Below are positions 38,384-47,607 of a stretch of 64,000 bases of DNA, one piece after another. The DNA lies in the NCBI GenBank assembly GCA_011050525.1, contig DRFO01000023.1:34532-98531 (forward strand), written 5' to 3'. The notes under the pieces are model-generated. The model did not search any database and was not told where the DNA came from. It was given only the letters and a program-made list of their open reading frames with translations. Each line of letters starts with the position of its first letter. Position 1 is the stretch's first letter. Position numbers and translations under genes: made by a program. Source of the stretch: Halopseudomonas xinjiangensis (GTDB lineage Bacteria > Pseudomonadota > Gammaproteobacteria > Pseudomonadales > Pseudomonadaceae).

Positions 38384-38430
38384 GCCGTCCCTGTTCTGAT
38401 TGTTATTGCGGCATCAATGATTCCTGCGCT

Positions 38431-38796
38431 TCAGCTGCCGAGCACCGCTTTCAGGGTCTCGATCAGCGTAGCTTCCTGTACCGGCTTGGTCAGGTAATCC
38501 TTGGCGCCCTGGCGCTTGCCCCAGACCTTGTCGGTCTCCTGATCCTTGGTGGTAACAATGATCACGGGTATATGCGCGGTCTCAGCATCCTTCGTCAACT
38601 GACGGGTGGCTTGAAAACCGTTCAGGCCTGGCATCACGATGTCCATCAGGACGGCGTCGGGCTTTTCCTGGCGGGCAAGCGCGACACCATCTGCGCCGTT
38701 TTCTGCCTTCAGTACTTCAAAGCCGTGCTTTTCCAGCATGCCTGTGAGCTTGTATAACTCGGTCGGCGAATCGTCTACTACTAAAATTCGAGCCAT
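38431..38796 (-). CDS. pilH: twitching motility response regulator PilH
   Basis: A 121-residue single-domain receiver of the CheY type, with the acidic pair VVDDSP, phosphoacceptor in VLMDIVMPGLNG, Thr in IIVTTKDQE and Lys in YLTKPVQ. PilH opposes PilG and favours pilus retraction, possibly as a phosphate sink for ChpA. No output domain is present. It is the second gene of the pil-chp run. Confidence 0.95.
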   Translation of the reverse strand: MARILVVDDSPTELYKLTGMLEKHGFEVLKAENGADGVALARQEKPDAVLMDIVMPGLNGFQATRQLTKDAETAHIPVIIVTTKDQETDKVWGKRQGAKDYLTKPVQEATLIETLKAVLGS

Positions 38797-38834
38797 TGAA
38801 CTTCCCCGTTCTGTCTTCTAGAGCACCCCAGGCG

Positions 38835-39251
38835 TCAAGCGCCGGTAGCGCCAGCCATTTTATTGTCGGAATGCGGAACGTGAGCGCGTATGGCACCCAG
38901 CAACTCTTCCTTGCTGAAAGGCTTGGTCAAATACTGATCGGAACCCACTATCCGTCCCTTTGCCTTGTCGAACAAGCCGTCCTTGCTGGACAGCATGATC
39001 ACTGGTGTCGAGCGGAAAGCACTGTTGTTCTTGATCAGCGCGCACGTTTGATAACCGTCCAGGCGAGGCATCATTATGTCAACGAAAATGATATCCGGAT
39101 GGTGGTCAGCAATCTTGGCGAGAGCATCAAAACCATCCACCGCGGTGATGACGGTACATCCGACTTTTTTCAGCAGCGTTTCGGCGGTGCGTCGGATGGT
39201 CTTGCTGTCGTCGATGACCATGACTTTCAGGCTTTCGAAATTTTCTTCCAT
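38835..39251 (-). CDS. pilG: twitching motility response regulator PilG
   Basis: A 138-residue CheY-type receiver: VIDDSKTIRR with the acidic pair, phosphoacceptor in IFVDIMMPRLDG, Ser in IMLSSKDGLFDKA, Lys in YLTKPFSKEEL. The short C-terminal tail goes beyond the receiver fold. PilG promotes pilus extension (through PilB) and raises cAMP in P. aeruginosa. It is first in the pil-chp run; its promoter must lie in the 221-nt divergent gap to gshB (39252-39472), where I do not see a convincing consensus box. Confidence 0.95.
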   Translation of the reverse strand: MEENFESLKVMVIDDSKTIRRTAETLLKKVGCTVITAVDGFDALAKIADHHPDIIFVDIMMPRLDGYQTCALIKNNSAFRSTPVIMLSSKDGLFDKAKGRIVGSDQYLTKPFSKEELLGAIRAHVPHSDNKMAGATGA

Positions 39252-39472
39252 AAGACCAGCCCTTGTTATTAATGGGTCGTATTCAGGCGGCGTGGCGCCA
39301 ACCCAGAGCAGCCATTCCCTTTTTCGCGTACTTTTATCATAGATTTAGCAGGCAATCTATAAAGCCGTCTCAGGTATGCGGCATGCAGCGTATTTAGTCA
39401 ACCTTTCGCCCGATACAGGCCTGGGGTTACACTCCCAAGCCTCTAGTTCACCACACCGGGCACCTCAAAAAA

Positions 39473-40435
39473 ATGCGTATTCGTCTTGGCGTCGTCATGG
39501 ATCCGATCAACGCGATCTACTACAAGAAAGACAGCTCCCTGGCCATGCTTCTGGCCGCCCGCGCCCGTGGCTGGGAACTCCATTACCTGGAGCCCCAGGA
39601 CCTGTATCTGCAGGACGGCCAGGCAATGGGCCATATGCGTCCCCTGGACGTACACGCCAACCCGGATCATTGGTACGACCTTGGCGAACCCGCTCACCGA
39701 GCGCTGTCCGAACTCGACGTGGTGCTGATGCGCAAGGATCCGCCCTTCGACAACGAATTTCTCTACGCAACACACATTCTCGAAGCTGCCGAGAAGAGCG
39801 GCGTCATGGTGGTCAATCGCCCCGCGAGTCTGCGTGACTGCAACGAAAAGCTCTTTGCCACCCAATTCCCTCAGTGCACGCCAGCCAACGTGGTGTCCCG
39901 CAGGGCAGATATTTTGCGCGCATTCGCCCATACGCACCGTGACGTTATTCTCAAACCGCTGGACGGCATGGGCGGATCAATGATTTTCCGCGTGCGCGAA
40001 GACGACCCCAACCTCAGTGTCATCATCGAAACCCTTACCCAGCATGGCCAGCAGCAGATCATGGCGCAGCGCTATCTGCCTGAAATCGTCGACGGCGACA
40101 AGCGCATCCTGATGATCAACGGCGAGCCCGTACCGTATTGCCTGGCGCGTATTCCCCAGAAAGGCGAGACCCGCGGCAATCTGGCTGCCGGTGGCAGGGG
40201 CGAAGCCCGCCCGCTTACCGATCGCGACCGCTGGATTGCTGAACAGGTCGGTCCCACTCTGCGCGAACGCGGCCTATTGTTCGTCGGACTTGACGTGATT
40301 GGCGACTACCTCACCGAGATCAATGTCACCAGCCCCACCTGCATTCGGGAAATCGACGCCGCCTACCAGACTGATATCGGCGGACAACTGATGGACTTGA
40401 TAGCCAGCCAGCTAAAAGCGAGACCTGGTGCATAG
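39473..40435 (+). CDS. gshB: glutathione synthetase
   Basis: A 320-residue ATP-grasp ligase that joins gamma-glutamylcysteine and glycine, the second step of glutathione synthesis. The N-terminus RLGVVMDPINAIYYKKDSS, VVLMRKDPPFD, the ATP-binding LKPLDGMGGSMIF (about 163-175) and the C-terminal EINVTSPTC metal site mark the family. It is cytoplasmic. It is divergent from pilG and precedes tonB3 by 67 nt. gshA, for the first step, is at 20.4-21.9 kb. Confidence 0.96.
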   Translation: MRIRLGVVMDPINAIYYKKDSSLAMLLAARARGWELHYLEPQDLYLQDGQAMGHMRPLDVHANPDHWYDLGEPAHRALSELDVVLMRKDPPFDNEFLYATHILEAAEKSGVMVVNRPASLRDCNEKLFATQFPQCTPANVVSRRADILRAFAHTHRDVILKPLDGMGGSMIFRVREDDPNLSVIIETLTQHGQQQIMAQRYLPEIVDGDKRILMINGEPVPYCLARIPQKGETRGNLAAGGRGEARPLTDRDRWIAEQVGPTLRERGLLFVGLDVIGDYLTEINVTSPTCIREIDAAYQTDIGGQLMDLIASQLKARPGA

Positions 40436-40502
40436 ACTTTTTTTTCAATGAGGGGCAGACTGCCCAGCAAAATGGCCGTCGCCTCTTTCCCTTACGGACA
40501 GC

Positions 40503-41399
40503 ATGAACACAGCAGCAACCAAAGTCCCTGCAGTTGAGCAGACCGTTACCGCTCGGGACCGCCTGGGGTTTACCCTGTTTCTGGCGGCGGTGCTGCATGC
40601 GCTGGTCATTCTCGGCGTCACCTTTGATCTTCCCACTCCCAGCGAGCTATCCAAAGCCCTGGAGATCACGCTCGCCACTCAGCCCACCGACGAGACCCCG
40701 GAGCAGGCCGACTATCTGGCCCAGGTCAACCAGCAGGGGAGCGGCACGCTGGACGAAAAAGCTGCACCCAGCACCACCGAAGAGGCGCAGTTTCAGGACA
40801 GCGAGATCAATCAGGTCACCCCGGCGCAGGAAATAAGCGCGCCTCCGCCGGAGCCTGTGCAACCGAAGCAGGTAGTAACCACTACTGCCAACCGAATCGA
40901 CAGGGTCAACAAGGCCGTCGAAACGCCAGAGACCGTCGAGTCCCCTCGGACGATGCAGCGTTTCGACATGTCGCGTCTGTCGGAAGAAATTGCCAGCCTG
41001 GAAGCCCAACTGGCGGAAGAACGCCAGCAATATGCCAAGCGCCCACGTGTGCACCGGCTCAATGCTGCCTCGACGATGCAGGACAAGGGTGCCTATTACA
41101 AAGATGCCTGGCGGCGCAAGGTCGAGCGCATCGGTAATCAGAATTACCCCGCCGAAGCCAGGGACCAGAGCATCTATGGGAGCCTGCGGATGCTGGTAGC
41201 TATCAATCGCGACGGCACCCTGCGCGAAGTGCGAATACTCGAGACCTCGGGCCAACGCGTCCTGGACAACGCCGCGCTGCGCATTGTTCGCCTGGCTGCG
41301 CCCTACGCACCATTTACCGGCGATCTGATGGATGTGGACGTCCTTGAGATCGTTCGTACCTGGCGTTTTGAGCCTGGCGACAGGGTGTCCAGTTTCTAG
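40503..41399 (+). CDS. tonB3: energy transducer TonB, TonB3-type
   Basis: A 298-residue TonB-family protein. The cytoplasmic N-terminus leads into one transmembrane helix (about 23-42, LGFTLFLAAVLHALVILGV), then a flexible periplasmic linker that is Glu/Gln-rich rather than a long Pro-Lys repeat, a coiled-coil segment (about 160-182, EEIASLEAQLAEERQ) and a TonB C-terminal domain (about 210-295, YPAEARDQSIYGSLRMLVAI). The position between gshB and algH, next to pilG, matches tonB3 of P. aeruginosa, which is needed for twitching rather than classical iron uptake. No exbB or exbD gene is seen nearby. Confidence 0.88.
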   Translation: MNTAATKVPAVEQTVTARDRLGFTLFLAAVLHALVILGVTFDLPTPSELSKALEITLATQPTDETPEQADYLAQVNQQGSGTLDEKAAPSTTEEAQFQDSEINQVTPAQEISAPPPEPVQPKQVVTTTANRIDRVNKAVETPETVESPRTMQRFDMSRLSEEIASLEAQLAEERQQYAKRPRVHRLNAASTMQDKGAYYKDAWRRKVERIGNQNYPAEARDQSIYGSLRMLVAINRDGTLREVRILETSGQRVLDNAALRIVRLAAPYAPFTGDLMDVDVLEIVRTWRFEPGDRVSSF

Positions 41400-41474
41400 C
41401 CACAGCCGCTGCTGCAACAGCTCGTATCAACCTTGCCGCTTGCAGCTCCCTGCCGTTCCCTCAATACTATGGGC

Positions 41475-42044
41475 ATGACCCAGACCACACCGACCTACCT
41501 GACTCATCACTTTCTGATCGCCATGCCCCATATCGCCGATCCGCGATTCGTGCATAGCCTTATCTATCTGTGCGACCACACCGATCAGGGCGCCATGGGT
41601 CTGGTAGTGAACCAGCTCAGCGGGCTTAGCATGAGCGATATTCTCGAGCAGACATCGCCCGAACTGGATGTGCCAGCGGATATCGCCGAGCGCCCCGTAT
41701 ACAACGGCGGCCCTATGCAGACTGAGCGCGGATTCGTTCTGCACTGCGGCCAGCACCAGTGGGAAGCCAGCCTTGACCTTGGCCCGCTCCAGTTGACCAC
41801 ATCCAGGGACATCCTGTTCGACATGGCCAGAGGGCTCGGACCCGAGGAGTCACTGGTTGCCCTTGGCTATGCCAGTTGGGACCCAGGCCAACTGGACCAG
41901 GAACTGACGGATAATGTCTGGTTGAGCTGCCCAGCCGATCACAACATACTTTTCAATCTCCCCAGTGATCAGCGTCTTGGCGCTGCAGCCAAGAGCCTCG
42001 GCATTGACCTGAACCTGCTGACCAGTCAGGCAGGACACGCCTGA
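41475..42044 (+). CDS. algH: YqgE/AlgH family protein
   Basis: A 189-residue DUF179 protein: LTHHFLIAMPHIADPRFVHSLIYLCDHTDQGAMGLVVNQ at the N-terminus is diagnostic (motif spans residues 8-46). A cytoplasmic protein of unknown biochemical role; originally named for an effect on alginate in P. aeruginosa and proposed to be redox- or post-translation-related. The frame is open from 41433, but the family starts at the MTQT ATG, 41475. Its TGA overlaps the ruvX ATG by one base, the first coupling in the algH-ruvX-pyrR-pyrB chain. Confidence 0.93.
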   Translation: MTQTTPTYLTHHFLIAMPHIADPRFVHSLIYLCDHTDQGAMGLVVNQLSGLSMSDILEQTSPELDVPADIAERPVYNGGPMQTERGFVLHCGQHQWEASLDLGPLQLTTSRDILFDMARGLGPEESLVALGYASWDPGQLDQELTDNVWLSCPADHNILFNLPSDQRLGAAAKSLGIDLNLLTSQAGHA

Positions 42045-42481
42045 TGCCGCCAGCGTTGCGCGTTCTGGGGTTCGATTACGGGACCCGGCAGATAGGCGTA
42101 GCCGTAGGCCAGAGCCTGACCGGAACCGCCGAGCCGCTAATGGTGCTCAAGGCGCGAGACGGCATCCCGGACTGGGATCAGATCGCGCGACTGATTGCCG
42201 AGTGGAAACCTGATGCAGTGGTGGTCGGGCTCCCATTGAATATGGACGGCACCTCCAGCGACATGAGCAGCCGGGCCGAGAAGTTTGCCCGGCGTCTGGA
42301 GGGCCGCTTCCATCTGAAGGCTTATTGTGTAGACGAGCGGCTCTCGACCTTCGAGGCAAAGCAGTCGCTCAAGGACCAACGCCGCACCCCTACAAGCTAC
42401 AAGGACAACCCAGTCGACAGCCTGGCAGCCGCCTTGCTGCTGCAAACCTGGCTAAGCGACCTGCCCAAGGAGAGTTCATGA
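42044..42481 (+). CDS. ruvX: Holliday junction resolvase-like RuvX/YqgF
   Basis: A 145-residue RNase H-like nuclease. It has [15 protein letters not shown] (first catalytic Asp), [11 protein letters not shown] and a terminal motif [11 protein letters not shown]. It is described as processing the 5' end of pre-16S rRNA, and was earlier predicted as a Holliday junction resolvase. It starts in the algH stop (TGATG) and ends inside the pyrR start (ATGA), consistent with one polycistronic mRNA. Confidence 0.94.
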   Translation: MPPALRVLGFDYGTRQIGVAVGQSLTGTAEPLMVLKARDGIPDWDQIARLIAEWKPDAVVVGLPLNMDGTSSDMSSRAEKFARRLEGRFHLKAYCVDERLSTFEAKQSLKDQRRTPTSYKDNPVDSLAAALLLQTWLSDLPKESS

Positions 42482-42984
42482 CTGAATTGCCCGAGATAGG
42501 GCCTTTACTCGATAACATGGCCGGGGAACTGGTCGCGTATCTTGCGCGGCACCGCCGCGAAGAGCCGATTGTCGTGGGCATTCACACCGGCGGCGTCTGG
42601 ATAGCAGAACAACTACGCAACAGATGTTTGCCCGACGCCCCGCTGGGTACTCTGGATATTGCCTTTTATCGCGATGACTTCGAACAGCATGGCCTGCCAC
42701 AGCGGGTACGGGCCTCGGAGTTACCCTTTGACATCGATGGCCGTCATCTGATTCTGGTCGATGATGTCCTGATGACCGGACGCACCATACGCGCCGCCCT
42801 GAACGAGCTGTTCGACTACGGTCGCCCCGCTTCGGTGACGCTGGTAACACTTCTGGATATCGAGGCGCGGCAGCTTCCCATACGGGCCGACATTCTCGGT
42901 GCGAGCCTGGCCCTCCCGGCAGGACACCGGGTAAAATTGACTGGCCCCTCCCCACTGCAGCTGACTCTGAATCCAGTAGACTGA
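42478..42984 (+). CDS. pyrR: bifunctional pyr operon regulator / uracil phosphoribosyltransferase PyrR
   Basis: A 168-residue type I phosphoribosyltransferase. The PRPP loop is [18 protein letters not shown] (about 96-113), preceded by [13 protein letters not shown] (pyrophosphate loop). PyrR makes UMP from uracil in many bacteria and binds pyr mRNA to attenuate it in Bacillus; in pseudomonads the regulatory role on pyrB is different or unproven. The start is ATG 42478, with AAGGAG 5 nt upstream and overlapping the ruvX stop. The frame is open 50 codons further upstream but lies inside ruvX. pyrB follows after 7 nt. Confidence 0.93.
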   Translation: MTELPEIGPLLDNMAGELVAYLARHRREEPIVVGIHTGGVWIAEQLRNRCLPDAPLGTLDIAFYRDDFEQHGLPQRVRASELPFDIDGRHLILVDDVLMTGRTIRAALNELFDYGRPASVTLVTLLDIEARQLPIRADILGASLALPAGHRVKLTGPSPLQLTLNPVD

Positions 42985-42991
42985 GAGCCCT

Positions 42992-43987
42992 ATGAGCGCT
43001 AAATCCAGCCATCTTCAACTGAACCATCAGGGCCAGCTTCGGCATTTTCTGTCCATCGAAGGCCTCTCTCGAGAGCTTTTGACAGAGCTGCTGGATACCG
43101 CCGATTCATTCCTCGAGGTCGGTGAGCGCGCTGTCAAGAAGGTGCCCTTGCTGCGCGGCAAGACGGTTTGTAACGTGTTCTTCGAAAATTCCACCCGCAC
43201 TCGCACTACCTTCGAGCTCGCCGCCAAACGCCTCTCGGCCGATGTGCTCAACCTGAACATTGCCACCTCATCGACCAGCAAGGGTGAAACCCTGTATGAC
43301 ACCCTGCGCAACCTGGAAGCGATGGCAGCAGACATGTTCGTGGTTCGCCATGGCGATTCTGGCGCGGCGCATTTCATTGCCGAGAAGGTCTGCCCCGAGG
43401 TAGCCATAATCAATGCCGGGGACGGCAACCATGCGCATCCCACCCAGGCCATGCTCGACATGCTGACGATCCGCCGCCACCGTGGCAGCTTCGACAATCT
43501 GTCTGTCGCGATTGTGGGGGACATTCTGCATTCGCGCGTAGCCCGGTCGAACATGCAGGCTCTGCAGACCCTGGGCTGCCCTGATATCCGTGTGATCGCT
43601 CCGCGCACACTCCTGCCCGCTGGCATTGAGCAATATGGCGTAAGAGTGTTCAACGATCTGCGCGTCGGGCTGCGTGACGTCGATGTGGTGATCATGTTGC
43701 GCCTGCAGAAAGAGCGCATGCAAAGCGGCTTGCTCCCCAGCGAAGGCGAATTCTACAGGCTCTACGGCCTGACCCAGGAAACCCTGGCGCTGGCAAAACC
43801 CGATGCGCTGGTCATGCACCCCGGTCCCATCAACCGCGGCGTCGAAATCGAATCGGCGGTGGCCGACGGCGCGCAGTCGGTGATTCTCAATCAGGTCACG
43901 TATGGCATCGCCGTGCGCATGGCCGTCATGTCCATGGCCATGGCCGGACAAAATACCCAGCGTCAGCTTAATCAGGAAGGCCAGTAA
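42992..43987 (+). CDS. pyrB: aspartate carbamoyltransferase catalytic subunit
   Basis: A 331-residue class A aspartate transcarbamoylase that makes N-carbamoylaspartate from carbamoyl phosphate and aspartate, the committed pyrimidine step. The carbamoyl phosphate loop is [15 protein letters not shown] (about 66), with [14 protein letters not shown] and the C-terminal [11 protein letters not shown] motif. Pseudomonas PyrB is longer at the N-terminus than E. coli PyrB and forms a dodecamer with the inactive dihydroorotase-like PyrC' encoded just after it. PyrC' starts 2 nt after the stop codon. Confidence 0.96.
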   Translation: MSAKSSHLQLNHQGQLRHFLSIEGLSRELLTELLDTADSFLEVGERAVKKVPLLRGKTVCNVFFENSTRTRTTFELAAKRLSADVLNLNIATSSTSKGETLYDTLRNLEAMAADMFVVRHGDSGAAHFIAEKVCPEVAIINAGDGNHAHPTQAMLDMLTIRRHRGSFDNLSVAIVGDILHSRVARSNMQALQTLGCPDIRVIAPRTLLPAGIEQYGVRVFNDLRVGLRDVDVVIMLRLQKERMQSGLLPSEGEFYRLYGLTQETLALAKPDALVMHPGPINRGVEIESAVADGAQSVILNQVTYGIAVRMAVMSMAMAGQNTQRQLNQEGQ

Positions 43988-43989
43988 CG

Positions 43990-45261
43990 ATGCGACTGAC
44001 TATAGAAGGTGCGCGGGTTATCGACCCAGCCAGCCAGCTGGATGAAATTACCGACCTGCATGTCTCCGGGGGCCGTATCCTGGCGATAGGCGCGGCGCCG
44101 CAGGGCTTTGTTGCCAGCCAGACCATAGACGCCCGCGGGCTGATAGCCTGCCCAGGCCTGGTTGATCTGAGCGTCAGCCTGCGCGAGCCTGGGCATTCCC
44201 ATAAGGGCACCATTGCCAGCGAAACGCGAGCCGCCGCAGCCGGCGGCGTCACCAGTCTGTGCTGCCTGCCGGAAACACGTCCGGTGCTGGACACCCCGGC
44301 AGTAGCGGAACTCATCCTCGACCGCAGCGAAAAAGCCGGACAGGCGCGTGTCTTCCCTCTGGGGGCACTGACCAAAGGTCTGGATGGCGAGCACCTAAGT
44401 GAACTGGTTGCCCTGCATGATGCGGGCTGCGTCGCCTTTACCCAGGGTCTGGCGCCGATGAAAAGCAACCGCATCCTGCGCCGGGCACTGGAGTACGCAG
44501 CGGGCTTCGATTTGCCGGTTATCTTCACGTCACAGGATCCGGATCTCGCCGAAGGCGGAACGGCCCATGAAGGACCAACCGCCTCGCGCCTAGGCCTGAT
44601 AGGCATCCCTGAAACAGCCGAAACCGTCGCGCTGGCCCGTGATCTGCTGATCGTCGAGCAGACCGGAGTACGCGCACATTTCAGCGGCCTGAGCAGCGCC
44701 CGCGCGATGGAGATGCTGGCCGATGCGCAGGCCCGCGGCTTGCCGGTCACGGCGGATGTGGCAATGTATCAGCTGATGCTGTGCGATGAGGATCTGGAAG
44801 GATTTTCCAGTCTGCTGCATGTGCAGCCGCCGCTGCGCAGCAAAAGCGATCGTGAAGCCCTGCGGCAGGCGGTACAAAGCGGCGTGGTGCAAGCAATCGC
44901 TTCCCACCACCAGCCCCACGAGTCGGAAGCCAAGCGGGTGCCCTTTGCCGCATCCGCCCCGGGAATCAGCAGTATCGAAGTATTGCTGCCTTTGGCGTTG
45001 ACCCTGGTAGCGGATGGACTGCTCGAGCTGCCGGCCGTCCTTGCTCGCCTGACCTGCGGACCGGCGAACGCGCTAAACCTGCCAGCGGGACGCATAACCG
45101 CAGGAGAACGCGCCGATATCACCCTGTTCAATCCCGCCGCTTCCAGCGAGATAGGCCACAACTGGCTGTCCAAAGGCGCGAATTGTCCCTTTATCGGCCT
45201 CGGAGTACCCGGCGCAGTGACCCATACCTTCAATAACGGCAGACTGGTCTACCAGGCGTAA
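43990..45261 (+). CDS. non-catalytic dihydroorotase-like subunit (PyrC')
   Basis: A 423-residue amidohydrolase-fold protein. In active dihydroorotases the first metal site is a His-x-His in DxHxHLREPG; here the matching stretch is VDLSVSLREPGH, with Ser in both histidine positions, so the binuclear zinc site cannot form. Other metal-site regions are also altered. In Pseudomonas this pseudoenzyme is a structural subunit of the PyrB dodecamer and is essential for its assembly. It directly follows pyrB. Its stop codon is 1 nt from the convergent pilU stop, so the two genes share terminator space. Confidence 0.93.
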   Translation: MRLTIEGARVIDPASQLDEITDLHVSGGRILAIGAAPQGFVASQTIDARGLIACPGLVDLSVSLREPGHSHKGTIASETRAAAAGGVTSLCCLPETRPVLDTPAVAELILDRSEKAGQARVFPLGALTKGLDGEHLSELVALHDAGCVAFTQGLAPMKSNRILRRALEYAAGFDLPVIFTSQDPDLAEGGTAHEGPTASRLGLIGIPETAETVALARDLLIVEQTGVRAHFSGLSSARAMEMLADAQARGLPVTADVAMYQLMLCDEDLEGFSSLLHVQPPLRSKSDREALRQAVQSGVVQAIASHHQPHESEAKRVPFAASAPGISSIEVLLPLALTLVADGLLELPAVLARLTCGPANALNLPAGRITAGERADITLFNPAASSEIGHNWLSKGANCPFIGLGVPGAVTHTFNNGRLVYQA

Positions 45262-45262
45262 C

Positions 45263-46399
45263 CTAACGTCTGCGACCGTCTTCTTCTGCTTCCAGAGAAA
45301 AGCCGGCGCCGCTTCCCATCAGATGTTTGCCATCGGTTTCAGAGCCCAACTTGATCAACAGACGCAGGTCGTTGGCCGAGTCTGCATGGGCTAACGCGTC
45401 TTCGTAGGTGATCTCACCCTGGCTATAGAGCTTGTAGAGCGCCTGATCGAAGGTCTGCATGCCCAGCTCGGTCGAACGCGCCATGAGCGGCTTGAGCTCG
45501 TGGACGTCGCCCTTGCGAATCAGATCGGCGGCCAATGGCGTATTGATCAGCACTTCGATGGCCGCGCGCCGCCCTTTGCCATCGGGGGTCGGTATGAGCT
45601 GTTGGGCCACGATTGCCTTGAGGTTGAGCGACAGGTCCATCCAGACCTGCTGGTGCATCGCCGTGGGGAAAAAATGGATAATCCGGTCCAGCGCCTGGTT
45701 CGCATTGTTGGCGTGCAGAGTGGCCAGACACAGATGCCCGGTCTCGGCGAAGGCCACAGCGTGATCCATGGTTTCCTTGGTGCGCACCTCGCCGATGAGG
45801 ATCACGTCTGGCGCCTGCCGCAAGGTGTTTTTCAGGGCCACTTCAAAGGAGTCGGTATCGATGCCCACTTCTCGCTGGGTAACTATGCAGTTCTGATGCT
45901 GGTGAATAAATTCGATCGGATCTTCGATAGTGATGATGTGACCGCTTGAGTTCTTGTTGCGGTAGCCAATCATCGAGGCCAGAGAAGTTGATTTACCTGT
46001 GCCCGTGGCACCAACAAAGATCACCAGCCCGCGCTTGGTCATCGACAGTTTCTTGAGGATTTCCGGCAGGCGAAGATCTTCCATGCTGGGAATGTTCACT
46101 TCGATCCGACGCAGAACCATGCCTACCAGGTTGCGCTGATAGAACGCGCTGACCCGAAAGCGGCCGATGCCACGGGCGCTGATCGCAAAGTTGCATTCAC
46201 GCGCTTCGGCAAATTCGCGGCGCTGGGCTTCGGTCATCACGCCCAGCACGGTTTCACGGGTCTGCTCAGGCGAGAGCGGGGTTTTGGTCACAGGCAGTAT
46301 CTTGCCGTTCACCTTCATGCTGGGAGCAACACCGGCGGTGATGAACAGATCGGACGCACCCTTCTCGACCATCAGTCGCAACAGCTTTTCAAACTCCAT
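45263..46399 (-). CDS. pilU: type IV pilus retraction ATPase PilU
   Basis: A 378-residue hexameric ATPase of the secretion superfamily, a PilT-dependent retraction motor. Walker A is GATGTGKSTS (about 130-139), the Asp box is ITIEDPIEFIH and Walker B is ILIGEVRT; His box in LCLATLHANNANQ. The C-terminus is longer than in PilT (ends EEDGRRR). The frame extends 4 codons upstream, but GAGG sits 7 nt before ATG 46399, the family start MEFEKLL. It follows pilT after 96 nt. Ends 1 nt from pyrC'. Confidence 0.94.
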   Translation of the reverse strand: MEFEKLLRLMVEKGASDLFITAGVAPSMKVNGKILPVTKTPLSPEQTRETVLGVMTEAQRREFAEARECNFAISARGIGRFRVSAFYQRNLVGMVLRRIEVNIPSMEDLRLPEILKKLSMTKRGLVIFVGATGTGKSTSLASMIGYRNKNSSGHIITIEDPIEFIHQHQNCIVTQREVGIDTDSFEVALKNTLRQAPDVILIGEVRTKETMDHAVAFAETGHLCLATLHANNANQALDRIIHFFPTAMHQQVWMDLSLNLKAIVAQQLIPTPDGKGRRAAIEVLINTPLAADLIRKGDVHELKPLMARSTELGMQTFDQALYKLYSQGEITYEDALAHADSANDLRLLIKLGSETDGKHLMGSGAGFSLEAEEDGRRR

Positions 46400-46495
46400 A
46401 TTATTCCTCATTCCCTACCGGGTTGACGCGATCAGACGACAAACTCATGTGGTTATTCAATCGTTGCTGTTGCGGGAAAACGCCTGCGCAGCCAA

Positions 46496-47530
46496 CTAGA
46501 AGCCGTCAGCCACCTTGGCTTTCTCACGCGCTGATTCCCTGGATACGATGCCCTTGGCAACCAATCCTTTCAAACACATATCAAGCGTCTGCATACCCAG
46601 ATTACCCCCGGTCTGGATGGCCGAATACATCTGCGCCACCTTGTCTTCACGAATCAGGTTTCGGATCGCAGGCGTACCCATCATGATTTCATGCGCGGCC
46701 ACCCGGCCTCCGCCGATCTTCTTCAGCAGGGTCTGCGAAACCACCGCCTGCAGCGATTCGGACAGCATGGAGCGCACCATGGCCTTTTCCTCCCCCGGAA
46801 ATACGTCCACTACCCGGTCGATGGTCTTGGCGGCTGACGTAGTGTGCAGCGTCCCGAACACCAGGTGACCCGTTTCAGCAGCGGTCAAGGCCAGACGGAT
46901 GGTTTCGAGGTCGCGCATCTCGCCCACCAGAATAATGTCGGGATCTTCACGCAGTGCCGAGCGCAGCGCTTCGGCAAAGCCGAGCGTATCGCGATGGACT
47001 TCGCGCTGGTTGACCAGGCATTTCTTGGATTCGTGGACGAATTCGATTGGATCTTCGATGGTCAGGATGTGCTGGTACTTGGTGCTGTTCACATAGTCGA
47101 GCATGGCGGCCAGCGTGGTGGATTTGCCCGAACCGGTCGGGCCGGTAACCAGCACCAGGCCCCGCGGCACATCGGATATTTTCTTGAACACGTCGCCCAT
47201 GCCCAGATCTTCCATCGATAGCACTTTGGACGGAATGGTCCGGAACACAGCGCCAGCGCCACGGTTCTGGTTGAACGCATTTACCCGGAAACGGGCTACG
47301 CCAGGGACTTCGAAGGAAAAGTCGGTTTCCAGAAACTCCTCAAAATCCTTGCGCTGCTTATCGTTCATGATGTCATAGATCAGCGCGTGCACCTGCTTGT
47401 GCTCCATGGCAGGCACATTGATCCGACGCACATCACCATCCACGCGAATCATGGGCGGCAATCCGGCCGAAAGATGCAAGTCCGACGCGCCCTGCTTGGC
47501 GCTGAAGGCTAACAGCTCAGTAATATCCAT
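46496..47530 (-). CDS. pilT: type IV pilus retraction ATPase PilT
   Basis: A 344-residue hexameric ATPase that drives pilus retraction and twitching. Landmarks are an N-terminal PAS-like domain (to about 105), Walker A GPTGSGKSTT (about 131-140), LTIEDPIEFVHES (Asp box), Walker B ILVGEMRDLETI, His box VFGTLHTTSA and the AIRNLIRE motif near residue 290, which is needed for retraction. The start is ATG 47530, matching the family MDITELLAFS, with GGGGA a few bases upstream. The ATG 8 codons before is not needed. Divergent from yggS across 77 nt. Confidence 0.95.
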   Translation of the reverse strand: MDITELLAFSAKQGASDLHLSAGLPPMIRVDGDVRRINVPAMEHKQVHALIYDIMNDKQRKDFEEFLETDFSFEVPGVARFRVNAFNQNRGAGAVFRTIPSKVLSMEDLGMGDVFKKISDVPRGLVLVTGPTGSGKSTTLAAMLDYVNSTKYQHILTIEDPIEFVHESKKCLVNQREVHRDTLGFAEALRSALREDPDIILVGEMRDLETIRLALTAAETGHLVFGTLHTTSAAKTIDRVVDVFPGEEKAMVRSMLSESLQAVVSQTLLKKIGGGRVAAHEIMMGTPAIRNLIREDKVAQMYSAIQTGGNLGMQTLDMCLKGLVAKGIVSRESAREKAKVADGF

Positions 47531-47607
47531 AGGGTTCCCCATAGCTACCTGCAAGCATGTAGAATGCTGGCAGGCAAAATCCGATTGGCAAGGTGTCTAA
47601 GACTGTA

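Noticed and set aside
40436..40447. Run of eight T after gshB as a terminator
   Set aside because: No stem precedes the T-run, so it is not an intrinsic terminator by itself.
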